Shown here piece after piece: positions 47,302-56,713 of a stretch of DNA of 64,000 nucleotides (the stretch's first letter is position 1; the number at the start of each line of letters is the position of its first letter). Origin of the DNA: Bedellia somnulentella (Eukaryota; Arthropoda; Insecta; Lepidoptera; Bedelliidae); assembly GCA_963576735.1 (NCBI GenBank), contig CAUYWD010000278.1, forward strand, positions 1 through 64,000, written 5' to 3'. The notes beneath the pieces were generated by a model. The model saw only the letters and a list, made by a program, of their open reading frames with translations. It had not been told where the DNA came from and searched no databases. A program made the translations under genes and the position numbers.

Positions 47302-50300
47302 CTAGTTTCTCACACCGCGGCGGCGGCCCCTACTTCTGGCAGGATCCGCCTTTTCTCTCTCCCTTTCGGCGGCCTCTTTTGCTAGCATTACCTGTTCGCA
47401 AAAAGAGGCCACCGCTGCCCACGATTCGGGACTCCCTACCATCGCCGTGACTACGGCCGACAAAGATAGATCCGGGCCTATGACTGCCCGGAGTGCTTCC
47501 CTCTCTCCAGCCCAAGCTGGGCACTCCTCCAGCGTGTGTTGCGCCGTATCCTCAGGGCAGTTCAGGCAGTGGTGGCAACGAGCAGCCTGCTCTTTGCCCA
47601 GCCGCCACAGGTACTTCCCAAAGCATCCATGCCCGGAAAGGACCTGAGTCAGCCGGAAACTCAGAGATCCGTGCTCTCGCTGCAACCACTGCGTGAAGAC
47701 GGGGAGAATGGCCTCCACCGTCTTATGCCCCGCGCTCGGCTGTCCCAGTCGCAGTGCCCACGCGTCTAGGGCAGCTGCCTCGACCTCCTGCTTGTAGGCC
47801 GCAGTCTCCCTTGGCGTAGGCCAGTGGCCCTGCGTCCGCCGCTCTTCTCGCCAATGGAAAGTGGACGCGAGGATCTTGGCATCCAAATCCCATGGCACAG
47901 AACCCGCCATTAGGCAGGCAACCTCTCGGGATACCGTTCGGTATCCCCTTGACGCCCTAATGGCCATAAGTCGCTGTGGCGCATTAAGTAGTGCCACATT
48001 TGACCCATTCAGGGCGTCAGCCCAAACTGGGGAGCCGTACATGGCCATTGACCTTACGACCCCCATGTAGAGGTGCCTGCACGCGTCCCTAGGGCCCCCA
48101 AGGTTCGGCAGGAGTCTGCAAAGCGCAGCTGCCGCAACCATCAACCGGGGCCCCAAATGCTCGAAGTGAGCGCGGAACGTCCAACGGCCGTCGAGCACTA
48201 ATCCAAGATATTTCAAAGTGGTCTCGACGGCAATCCTCACGCCACCCACGACGATGGCGGATTCTCCCACCGGCGGACGATTCCGAGGCCCATGAAACCA
48301 CATGGCCTCGGACTTGTTTAGGGCCACTTCAAGGCCTAAAAGCCTTATACGGCGTACTACTTGCGCCACTCCTGCTGTTGCGCTTATGGCAGCCTCCCTG
48401 AAAGTTTTCCCCCGAGCCGTCACTAGGGTGTCATCAGCGTAACAAGTAAGTTCGACACCCCAGAGGTTGGCTCCACGCAGTACCCAGTCGTACCCGATGC
48501 TCCACAGGAGCGGACCTAAGACAGACCCCTGTGGTACACCGCACGACATCTCGCGGCGGCTCCAACCCTCCCGAACTGGATACGTGATGTATCGGTTCGA
48601 GAGATACGACTCGAGGACTCTCCGAATGTAAGGAGGCACATCATGGTATTTGAGTGCCTCATTTATACAGGGCCAGGGCAGAGTATTGAACGCATTGGCG
48701 ATATCTAAAGAAACTGCCAATACTACTTCACCCTGGGCGACCGCTTTATCCGCTATGTCTTTGACACGCATGACCGCGTGGACAGTTGATCTACAACGAC
48801 GAAACCCAAACTGTTGGTCCGAGATGTTCGGACCAATATCTTCTAGATGCTCAACGATGCGGGCGGAGATGACCCGCTCCAAGAGCTTGCCCGCCTCGTC
48901 GAGCAATACTATTGGCCGAAATGCCGAAGGTTCAACGGAGTCAGCAGGGCGCCCTTCCTTACGTAGAAGGACTAGTTTACCAGTCTTCCAGGGCTCTGGG
49001 AAGATACCTTGTTCTAGGCATTTGGTAAACAAGCCTCGTAGCCTCTCTTCTAGGAAGGGCTTCAGAGCAATAACCCATGCCTGTCCCGGGATGCCGTCTA
49101 ATCCCGGCGCCGTTTTCTTCGCTCTGAGGCGCTCTATAGCCACTGCCAACTCCGGTTCGGTTACCTCTCGTACCGTCTGAGCCTGGGTCGTTACAGGCTG
49201 CCAATCCGGAACCATCCTAGGGGGTTGGAATTCCCCTCTTGTCGGGAATAAAACCGAGACTACATTTGCCACTTGGTAAGGCTGGAGACTCGTAGTTATT
49301 GGGGGAGCCCAGGAACGGAGCTTATTTCTGGCTATTCTATAAGGTCTTCCCCATGGATCACTATTGAGAGTCTCCTGCATTTCCGCCTTGGAGGCGATTT
49401 TGGCCTCGAGGATAGCTATCTTTAAGGCCTTCTTCGCCTCACGGTATAAGTTGACGGTGCGGAGTTCTTCAGCTTCATTCCGGTGTGTTCTCCTCCTATA
49501 TCTTTTGCACCGGCGGCCTGCCTCCAAACTAGCTCGACGTAGCTGCGCAATTTCGGCAGACCACCAGTGCATTTGGCGTCTCGGAGCTATTGGTCCCGCT
49601 CGGGGCATGGACGCGTCACAAATCTCTGTGAGGGCCTCACGAAACCAGCCCACCTCGGCACAGATGTCGTTGGCCATTTCGGGCGGCGCTGACCAGGACT
49701 GGACAATGGCTGCTTCGGCCATCAGTTCTTTATCCAGCCTGCTAAGGGCCCATCTTGGACCCCCGTTCACCGACGAGCCGCCCGATGAGGTGGCTGCACG
49801 GGACGCAGAGATGTCGAACCGTATGTAACGGTGGTCCGAGTAGGTCTCTACGTCTGTGATGACCCTCCAGCCCTTTATAAGGGCCCAAAGACCGGGAGTT
49901 GCGAAAGTCAGATCGACGATCGAACTCCCGTTATGACGCACACATGTAGGTGTCGCACCTCTATTGGCAACTGACAAACCAGATGCCGTAGCCCACTCCA
50001 CAACAGCCCCGCCAAAAGTTTCTGTCGCCGGAGAACCCCAAGCCACAGATTTGGCGTTGAAATCTCCAGCGATTAGCACCTGACGAGGTCGACGTTGCAG
50101 GACTGCTGCTTCCAGCTCCTGTAGGAATATCTCAAAGTCAGAGAATGGCGCGTTTGGAGAAAAGTATATAGAAATGAACACTATTTCTCCAATTCGGGCC
50201 GCAACAAATCCCTGACCTCTTGTCACATCTTCTAGCAGCAGCCCTGACGACTGGCTCACGGTGATTGCCGCCACGCCGTTTAGGTCCGACACCCAATTAT

Positions 50301-50430
50301 ACCCTCTGGGGACATAGTATGGCTCCGAGACCAACCCCACCTGAATCAACCACTCTGCCACGCTCTGAAAGAACAGATCTTGGGCAGTGGCACAGTGGTT
50401 GAGATTTGCCTGCAAAATTTTCATCGCCAT
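47302..50430 (-). CDS. B6 ORF2: APE endonuclease / reverse transcriptase, 1042 aa
   Basis: ATG 50430-50428 (MAMKILQANLNHC) in TAG TAATG. Endonuclease: EPYYVP, GDFNAKS, SIVDLTF, SDHRYI. Reverse transcriptase: TAPGLDGIPG, FRPIVLLDEAG, SLDIANAFNTLPW, GVPQGSVLGPLLWS, CYADDTLV, YLGLVLDG. C-terminal CHHC...H...C. It is moderately diverged from B1/B5 and from B2/B3 along its whole length, making it a separate subfamily. No disabling changes seen. Confidence 0.95.
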   Translation of the reverse strand: MAMKILQANLNHCATAQDLFFQSVAEWLIQVGLVSEPYYVPRGYNWVSDLNGVAAITVSQSSGLLLEDVTRGQGFVAARIGEIVFISIYFSPNAPFSDFEIFLQELEAAVLQRRPRQVLIAGDFNAKSVAWGSPATETFGGAVVEWATASGLSVANRGATPTCVRHNGSSIVDLTFATPGLWALIKGWRVITDVETYSDHRYIRFDISASRAATSSGGSSVNGGPRWALSRLDKELMAEAAIVQSWSAPPEMANDICAEVGWFREALTEICDASMPRAGPIAPRRQMHWWSAEIAQLRRASLEAGRRCKRYRRRTHRNEAEELRTVNLYREAKKALKIAILEAKIASKAEMQETLNSDPWGRPYRIARNKLRSWAPPITTSLQPYQVANVVSVLFPTRGEFQPPRMVPDWQPVTTQAQTVREVTEPELAVAIERLRAKKTAPGLDGIPGQAWVIALKPFLEERLRGLFTKCLEQGIFPEPWKTGKLVLLRKEGRPADSVEPSAFRPIVLLDEAGKLLERVISARIVEHLEDIGPNISDQQFGFRRCRSTVHAVMRVKDIADKAVAQGEVVLAVSLDIANAFNTLPWPCINEALKYHDVPPYIRRVLESYLSNRYITYPVREGWSRREMSCGVPQGSVLGPLLWSIGYDWVLRGANLWGVELTCYADDTLVTARGKTFREAAISATAGVAQVVRRIRLLGLEVALNKSEAMWFHGPRNRPPVGESAIVVGGVRIAVETTLKYLGLVLDGRWTFRAHFEHLGPRLMVAAAALCRLLPNLGGPRDACRHLYMGVVRSMAMYGSPVWADALNGSNVALLNAPQRLMAIRASRGYRTVSREVACLMAGSVPWDLDAKILASTFHWREERRTQGHWPTPRETAAYKQEVEAAALDAWALRLGQPSAGHKTVEAILPVFTQWLQREHGSLSFRLTQVLSGHGCFGKYLWRLGKEQAARCHHCLNCPEDTAQHTLEECPAWAGEREALRAVIGPDLSLSAVVTAMVGSPESWAAVASFCEQVMLAKEAAEREREKADPARSRGRRRGVRN

Positions 50431-50432
50431 TA

Positions 50433-52682
50433 CTAACTGATGAGCATGGGTTCCACCTCAGTTCTTTGGTCGCCGCCAGGGGTTGGCACGCGATTTGACT
50501 TTGCCGAGTTGTTATACCCGATTCCCGCTCTTTTGTTCCCTTTCCACTTGTTGTTACTAGCGGAGCAGGATTTTGCACCAATCGAGTGATCAGCTGGCTT
50601 TTTTGCCGCCGTGCATATAGAGCAGCACGGTTTAGCGTTACACTCCCTGACTTTGTGGTCTGGTGACCCACACCGATAACAAATATTACTACGGTCGACC
50701 TCTGACGTGCATTTTGCGCGGACGTGGCCCGGCTCCAGGCATTTGAAACAGCGGAGTTCTCTTTTTGGGAGTAGCTGTACTCGGACTTCACCCCAACCAA
50801 CCTGGAGCCGTCCTGTCTGACCAAGTGTTTTAGCCGCTGTAATAGGGCATTTGACATGGACTGAGAAAGTCCCGCGATTATCCTCCATTATTTGGCCAAC
50901 TTTGACATCTGCTGCACTGCAGCCACCAGCTACAGAAACTGCACTGGCAACTTCTTCTGTTGAGATGGATTCATCCAATCCTACGAGGCGCATATCTTCT
51001 AATTTAATAGGCCTATAGATAGTGACTGACTCGTTAGGCAGGATTTCTCTTAGTTTTGCGACAAGAGCATCGGCTTTCTCTGAGGATCGTTCCCCAGTTA
51101 TCTCCAGCTTTTTAGCGCCTGTGATCGCTGCCCTTATTCGCAATGGCCCTATTCCCATCCCGTGCATATCAATTTTATGCCTGGCATCTTTCATCACTGT
51201 GGCATACGTGATGCCACTTTGTATGGCATTGTCTTCTAGCCTCATAATAACCGCCGCGGTACGTGGTACCCGTAGCTTTTTGGCAGCTGTCTTTGCCTTT
51301 GTTTGTGACGGCGGCTTTGCAGAAGGTTCCTTTTGTGGCTTCTGAGGCTTTTTCTTTCCACGTCTGGTCACCGTTGCCCACGACTCTTCCACTATGGCTT
51401 TTGACGGGCCAGGAGCCGGCTGTGATTTTATGGACCTTTGAAGAGGGCGATCAGGAGTTACTTGCCTCTCAAGAGATAAGACTTGAGTTGTTTCGGCAGT
51501 CTTTTTTCCTTTCCCCTTCCCTTTTTCGGTGTTTTTCGTCACCGCGTTTACCTTAGGTAATGCAGGAGTTTGTGTCCTATCCACAGCTAACGGAGGTCTG
51601 AGGCGTTTTTCTGGAAGGAGGCGTCCCTCTAGTGCCTCCAGTCTGGCATTTACCATCGTCCCTACTTGTACCATAATAGAGCGAGCCAGATCATCACCCA
51701 ACGGAACTTCTTGGGTGGGATTGGTTCGGACATTGGATAGTTCCGCCCTCATTTCTACCATATCTCGGCGAAGATTATCCAGCTGGCAGGCCAGATCGTC
51801 TTTATCAGCTCTGATTCGCTGGTTTTCCTCTCTGAGTCGGTTCAGATCATCCTGTAACTTCTTCACTTCACTCGACGATGAACACTCCTTAAGAAGTTCA
51901 GAATATTCTATTATGTCCTGTGCAGTGTTTTTCAGAGCCCGGACATAGTCACCTTTGAGGTTCCCAGACTTCTTGGCAACGCCTATTATTATAGAAGCCC
52001 TCTCTTCTACCATTTTGGCCAGCTCAGTGGCAGACTTTTTCCAATCTTGGCATACGGAGGTCTGCAAGGTTTCGCGCCGGGCAGCATATCGGGCCACTCT
52101 TTTCTTTAAGTCTTCCTGCTCGGACTTTTGCAGCTCTGTTCGCATAAACTCTTGTCGAGCTGCTGCAGCTTCTGCCCTTGCCCTTCCTACGCCAATATAT
52201 TCACCTGTCGTAGGAGGTCTTCCTCGTCCACGTTTAGAGGGTGCTTTCTGCCTCACACCACTTCTGTCGGTGTGACTTTCCGACTCAGAAGAGGTAGACC
52301 CGTTGTGAGCGGGACGTTTCCTCTTTGACTCCAATGCGTTGGAGCTCCCAACGGTCTTGAGTGAACAGTCACTCATGTGACTCTCACTGACATCGGTTTC
52401 CGATAATCGTAAGCCAAAGTCCTCGCGCAGCAAGTTTACAGAACATGCTGTCAAACTGATGTTGTCAACTCGGTTCACCGCAGAATTATACGAGCTATCA
52501 CTCATAGATTCCGCAGCTGTGTCGCTTAATTCAAGGTCCTTATTAATGTCGCATGGGTCGTTGTTTTGGCGTTTTTTGCCCCCCCCAGAATACGTGGGGG
52601 CGCCTTCCGCAGATGCAGAAGGGTGGGATTCCCCCTTTCGGGGACCCACCTGGGTAATATTCTTCAAAAATGCCTTATTCAT
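50433..52682 (-). CDS. B6 ORF1: Gag-like protein, 749 aa, with a doubled acidic module
   Basis: I place the start at ATG 52682-52680 (MNKAFLKNIT), matching the siblings. The frame is open further up, to a GTG at 52769, but that stretch is 5' UTR sequence in all copies. After the conserved block it has LSDTAAESMSDSSYNSAVN, as in B2/B5, and then a second module LSETDVSESHMSDCSLKT, as in B1/B7. An AT-hook core GRGRPP follows. SGNLKGDYVRALKNTA is shared with B7. Coiled coil LQDDLNRLREENQRIRADKD. Knuckles CFKCLEPGHVRAKC, CYRCGSPDHKVREC, CSIC...H...C. Ends EPMLIS, TAG, TAA. Confidence 0.92.
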   Translation of the reverse strand: MNKAFLKNITQVGPRKGESHPSASAEGAPTYSGGGKKRQNNDPCDINKDLELSDTAAESMSDSSYNSAVNRVDNISLTACSVNLLREDFGLRLSETDVSESHMSDCSLKTVGSSNALESKRKRPAHNGSTSSESESHTDRSGVRQKAPSKRGRGRPPTTGEYIGVGRARAEAAAARQEFMRTELQKSEQEDLKKRVARYAARRETLQTSVCQDWKKSATELAKMVEERASIIIGVAKKSGNLKGDYVRALKNTAQDIIEYSELLKECSSSSEVKKLQDDLNRLREENQRIRADKDDLACQLDNLRRDMVEMRAELSNVRTNPTQEVPLGDDLARSIMVQVGTMVNARLEALEGRLLPEKRLRPPLAVDRTQTPALPKVNAVTKNTEKGKGKGKKTAETTQVLSLERQVTPDRPLQRSIKSQPAPGPSKAIVEESWATVTRRGKKKPQKPQKEPSAKPPSQTKAKTAAKKLRVPRTAAVIMRLEDNAIQSGITYATVMKDARHKIDMHGMGIGPLRIRAAITGAKKLEITGERSSEKADALVAKLREILPNESVTIYRPIKLEDMRLVGLDESISTEEVASAVSVAGGCSAADVKVGQIMEDNRGTFSVHVKCPITAAKTLGQTGRLQVGWGEVRVQLLPKRELRCFKCLEPGHVRAKCTSEVDRSNICYRCGSPDHKVRECNAKPCCSICTAAKKPADHSIGAKSCSASNNKWKGNKRAGIGYNNSAKSNRVPTPGGDQRTEVEPMLIS

Positions 52683-53107
52683 AATGGTTTTGGTAGGCTT
52701 TACCCTCGGCCTACCATCGAGCGAAACCCCCCCATCCCCTGCGCTAGGCACTGGATCCCCTCCAGACACTCATCCCCTCGGCACGCCGACCTTGGGATTG
52801 GGGTAATTTTTTATAGAGGTTTTCTTCCTCGCAGCCCAGACCTCAGTGGCCTGAGCCCCCGTTCCCACCGAAGGAGGCTTACGGGTTGGCCGGCAGTATC
52901 ATGAAGACACTGCCGCCCCTCCATCACCAGCCGCCCAATGTGGGTAGCTGGGACCGAACGCAAGACAGAACCTGGCCGACCGATACGACACAAACGCCAG
53001 GTTCTAACTTAACAACGACGCCTACTCGGTACATTGGCTTCACCCCGGGCTGGATTGCCCGAGGCTACTGAGCCCCCACGCCACGACAAGGCTGTACCGT
53101 GTGGGGG
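52683..53107 (-). other. B6 5' UTR, short variant
   Basis: TATA-like box 52807-52815 and the usual hairpins. The stretch between the AACCTGG/CCAGGTT stem and the ribozyme is reduced to CTTAACAACGACGCCTACT, which resembles S1 rather than the other B copies. Confidence 0.7.
53028..53107 (-). ncRNA. Candidate HDV-like ribozyme, B6 5' end
   Basis: Same stems as B1. The base after the presumed catalytic C differs (GCCAAU instead of GCUAAU), a position expected to vary. Confidence 0.72.
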
Positions 53108-53171
53108 AACCTAACCTAACCTAACCTAACCTAACCTAACCTAACCTAACCTAACCTAACCTAACCTAACC
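53108..53171. repeat. Telomere repeats, 64 bp, between B6 and B7
   Basis: AACC plus twelve units. Confidence 0.95.
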
Positions 53172-53191
53172 TTTTTTTTTTTTTTTTTTTT

Positions 53192-53584
53192 ACGTGGGGA
53201 AATCCTCATGGATTCCCCGCCGCATGAGGGTGCGACGGGGATATGTCAGACTTCTACTGACTAAAACCCCACGGGTGGCCAACTCAGGTGCATTTAGTGC
53301 GGGACCAACGGGGAACACCCGAGGAAGACTACCATCGGTCCCGCGCACCACGCCTAACGGCGCACATCTCGGGAGGGGTAAGATAAAGCCCCTCCTTTTT
53401 GCCCTCTTCTTCTTCGGAGACTCAAAGCCACCACCTTGAGCCTCCGCCATTCTCGAGGCAGGTTTTGATGGGCACCCAGAAGCCCTCACTCTGAGCACCC
53501 CCTGCCTCTGAAACCCCGCTAGGCAGATTCGTGACTACACTAACGGGGCTTCACGTCCTAATGGACGCTCCAAGAGCCGCGGTG
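53192..53584 (-). other. B7 3' UTR
   Basis: The terminal and GTCAG/CTGAC hairpins are conserved. The middle part (about 53280-53550) is unlike B1-B6 and closely similar to B8. No ORF. Confidence 0.72.
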
Positions 53585-56500
53585 CTAGTGTCGAACACCG
53601 CGGCGACGGACCCTTCTCCGAGCTGGGTCCGCAATCTCCCTCTCTCTCTCGGCGGCCTCCTTCGCAAGCATAACAGTCTCGCAGAAGGAGGCCACCGCAG
53701 CCCACGCAGACGACCGATCGACCATGGCCGCCAAAACGGCCCCCAACGACAAATCGGGGCCGATCTCCGCTTGGAGAATCGCCCTCTCTCCACTCCAGGC
53801 CGGGCATACCTCTAAGGTATGCTGGGCCGTGTCCTCCGGACACACCGCGCAGTGATGGCAACGGGCAGACTGCTCCCTGCCCAGCCTCCACAGATACCTA
53901 CCGAAGCAGCCATGCCCTGTCAGTATCTGCGTAAGCCGGAAGCTGAGAGCTCCGTGTCCCCGCTGCAACCACCGCTCGAAGACGGGGAGAATTGCCTCCA
54001 CCGTCCTATGCCCGGCGCTAGGCACGGCCAGCCTTAGCGCCCAAGCCTCGAGGGCGACTGCCTGTACCTCCAAGCGGTAGGCAGCCGTTTCTGTCTGCGT
54101 GGGCCAGTGGCCCTGAGCCCGCCGTTCCTTCCGCCAGTGGAACGTCGACGCGAGGACTTTCGCGTCTAGGTCCCACGGCATCGACCCCGCCATCAGGCAG
54201 GCAGCCTCGCGAGAGACTGTGCGGTAGCCTCTCGACACCCTGGTGGCCATGAGCCTTTGCGGCGCATGAAGCAGCGCCGCGTTTGGCCCATCCAGAGTGT
54301 CAGCCCATATCGGGGCGCCGTACATGGCCATCGACCGCACGACCCCCGCATATAGCTGCCTGCAACCTGACCTGGGGCCCCCCAGGTTTGGCAGCAGCTT
54401 ACAAAGAGCCGCTGCTGCCACTATCAATCTCGGCCCCAGGCGCTCAAAGTGGGCGCGGAAGGTCCAACGGCCGTCGAGAATTAAACCCAGATAATGTAGC
54501 GTTGTCTCGACGGCAATCCTCACCCCGCCCACTACTATGGCGGAGTCCACCGGCGGGCGATTCCGAGGCCCATGAAACCACATGGCCTCGGATTTATTCA
54601 GGGCCACTTCTAGGCCCAACAGTTTGATGCGGTGCACCACCTGGGCTACGCCAGCCGTAGCCCGGATGGCGGCCTCGCGAAACGTTTTCCCTCGAGCCGT
54701 AACCAGGGTGTCATCGGCGTAACACACCACCTGGACACCCCAGAGGTTGGCGCCGCGCAGAACCCAATCATACCCGATGTTCCACAGGAGCGGGCCTAAA
54801 ACAGACCCCTGCGGAACACCGCACGTAACTTCGCGACGACACCACCCCTCCCGAACCGGATAAGTGATTTGCCGGTTCGAGAGGTACGACCCGAGAATTT
54901 CCCTCAAATAGGGAGGCACTTGGTGATAGATAAGTGCCTCCCTTATGCACGAATAGGGCAAGGTGTTGAAGGCATTCTTTATGTCCAAAGAGGTTGCCAG
55001 CACCACCTCGCCCTGCGAGACCGCCTCGTCCGCTATATCACGGACGCATTGCACCGCATCGACCGCTGAGCGGCAGCCGCGGAAGCCGAATTGCTGGTCC
55101 GATAGGTTCGGACCAGTCTCCTCCAAATGCCCGACGATGCGGGAGGACACTATCCGCTCTAAGAGCTTTCCCACCTCGTCGAGCAAAACGATGGGCCGGA
55201 ACGCCGAGGGCTCAAGTGAGTCGGCGGGGCGCCCCTCCTTGCGCAGCAACACCAATTTCCCCGTTCTCCAAGGCTCTGGAAACACTTTTCTCTCCAGGCA
55301 CAAGGAGAACAGGTTACACATCCTTTCGGCAAGGAAGGGCTTCAGCGCCACCACCCAGGCCTGCCCCGGGATACCATCCAAGCCCGGAGCCGTCTTCTTT
55401 GCCTGGAGGCGCTTGACGGCCACCGCCAACTCTGGCTCGGTGACCTCCGGCACCACCTCTTCAGCTTCCGCAGCCGCGACATACCCGCCCATGACAGGGG
55501 CTGGATGTTCCTCTCTTGTCGGAAACAAGACCGAGACCACGCTCTCCACGACGTTGGGCTGGAGACTACTCGTTAAGGGGGGTGCCCAGGGGCGAAGCCT
55601 CTGCCTCGCCAACCTGTACGGCCGCCCCCATGGATCATTGTCGAGCGTCTCCAGCAATTCCTTCTTTGAGGCAATTTTGGCCCTAAATACAGAGTCTTTA
55701 AGGGCCCGTTTTGCCTCTCGTAGTAGGTCGTAGAGGCGGTTCTCTTCGGCCTCATTCCGACGCGCACTTCTTCTGTGGCGGGTATACTGGCGCTTTGCCG
55801 CGATGCACGCTACGCGAAGCTGCGCAACTTCAGCGTTCCACCAGTACACCCGCCGTCTCGGAGCCATAGGGCCCGCGCGGGGCATCGATGCGTCGCAGAT
55901 CTCTGTGAGGGCATCACGAAACCACGTCACCTCGTCGTTCAGGTCGGCAGCCCGTCCTGGACCGGTCAGCCATGACTGAACAATGGCAGCCTCAGTCATG
56001 AGCTCCTTGTCCAGTTTTCCGAGGGCCCATCTTGGTCCCCCATTAAACGACGGACCGCGAGACGGGGCGGTCTGACGGGTCGTGGAGACATCGAATCGGA
56101 TGTAACGATGATCCGAGAATGTCTCCACATCCGTGATTACCCTCCAGCCCTTGATCAGGGCCCAGAGTTCGGGAGTAGCAAAAGTCAGATCGACGATTGA
56201 ACTCCCGTTGCGACGCACGCACGTGGGTGTCGATCCTCTGTTGACGACAGCTAAACCTAGAGCCGTCGCCCACTCAACTACAGCGTCGCCGAATGCATTT
56301 GCATGTGTTGCCGGGGAACCCCAAGCAACTGACTTGGCATTAAAATCCCCAGCGATCAGCACCCGGCGAGGGCGGCTACGGAGAACCACTGCTTCCACCT
56401 CGCTCAGCAAGACTTCGAGGTCAGCAAGCGGACGGTTGGGGGAAAAGTATAAGGAGATTGTGACTTCCTCCCCCACTAACGCCGCAACAAATCCGTGACC

Positions 56501-56713
56501 TCGAGTCACATCCCTGAGCTGCAAGCCAGCAGCTCCCGAGATGACAATAGCCGCCACGCCGTCTAAGTCCGACACCCAATTGTCCCTTGCAGGGACAAAG
56601 TATGGCTCCGAGACTAACCCAACCTTAATTGACCACTGCGCCATACTCTGTAGAAAGAGATCCTGAGCGCAGGCACAGTGATTTATATTCGCCTGTAGGA
56701 ATCTCATTGCCAT
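53585..56713 (-). CDS. B7 ORF2: APE endonuclease / reverse transcriptase, 1042 aa
   Basis: ATG 56713-56711 (MAMRFLQANINHCACAQD). Its first base is the last base of the ORF1 TAA. Motifs: EPYFVP, GDFNAKS, SDHRYI, TAPGLDGIPG, SLDIKNAFNTLPY, GVPQGSVLGPLLWN, CYADDTLV, YLGLILDG and a C-terminal CHHC...H...C. From about residue 590 to the end it is almost identical to B8, while the endonuclease region has many differences. Confidence 0.95.
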   Translation of the reverse strand: MAMRFLQANINHCACAQDLFLQSMAQWSIKVGLVSEPYFVPARDNWVSDLDGVAAIVISGAAGLQLRDVTRGHGFVAALVGEEVTISLYFSPNRPLADLEVLLSEVEAVVLRSRPRRVLIAGDFNAKSVAWGSPATHANAFGDAVVEWATALGLAVVNRGSTPTCVRRNGSSIVDLTFATPELWALIKGWRVITDVETFSDHRYIRFDVSTTRQTAPSRGPSFNGGPRWALGKLDKELMTEAAIVQSWLTGPGRAADLNDEVTWFRDALTEICDASMPRAGPMAPRRRVYWWNAEVAQLRVACIAAKRQYTRHRRSARRNEAEENRLYDLLREAKRALKDSVFRAKIASKKELLETLDNDPWGRPYRLARQRLRPWAPPLTSSLQPNVVESVVSVLFPTREEHPAPVMGGYVAAAEAEEVVPEVTEPELAVAVKRLQAKKTAPGLDGIPGQAWVVALKPFLAERMCNLFSLCLERKVFPEPWRTGKLVLLRKEGRPADSLEPSAFRPIVLLDEVGKLLERIVSSRIVGHLEETGPNLSDQQFGFRGCRSAVDAVQCVRDIADEAVSQGEVVLATSLDIKNAFNTLPYSCIREALIYHQVPPYLREILGSYLSNRQITYPVREGWCRREVTCGVPQGSVLGPLLWNIGYDWVLRGANLWGVQVVCYADDTLVTARGKTFREAAIRATAGVAQVVHRIKLLGLEVALNKSEAMWFHGPRNRPPVDSAIVVGGVRIAVETTLHYLGLILDGRWTFRAHFERLGPRLIVAAAALCKLLPNLGGPRSGCRQLYAGVVRSMAMYGAPIWADTLDGPNAALLHAPQRLMATRVSRGYRTVSREAACLMAGSMPWDLDAKVLASTFHWRKERRAQGHWPTQTETAAYRLEVQAVALEAWALRLAVPSAGHRTVEAILPVFERWLQRGHGALSFRLTQILTGHGCFGRYLWRLGREQSARCHHCAVCPEDTAQHTLEVCPAWSGERAILQAEIGPDLSLGAVLAAMVDRSSAWAAVASFCETVMLAKEAAEREREIADPARRRVRRRGVRH

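Larger units (their letters stand above)
46894..53107 (-). mobile_element. B6: full-length family B retrotransposon
   Basis: Poly(T) 46894-46916; body 6191 bp; both ORFs open. ORF1 carries an extra N-terminal segment. The 5' UTR is of an S1-like, shortened type near the ribozyme. Confidence 0.95.

Noticed and set aside
52683..52769. N-terminal extension of B6 ORF1 (30 extra residues)
   Set aside because: The start would be GTG, and the stretch is conserved 5' UTR sequence in the siblings; ATG 52682 matches their start.
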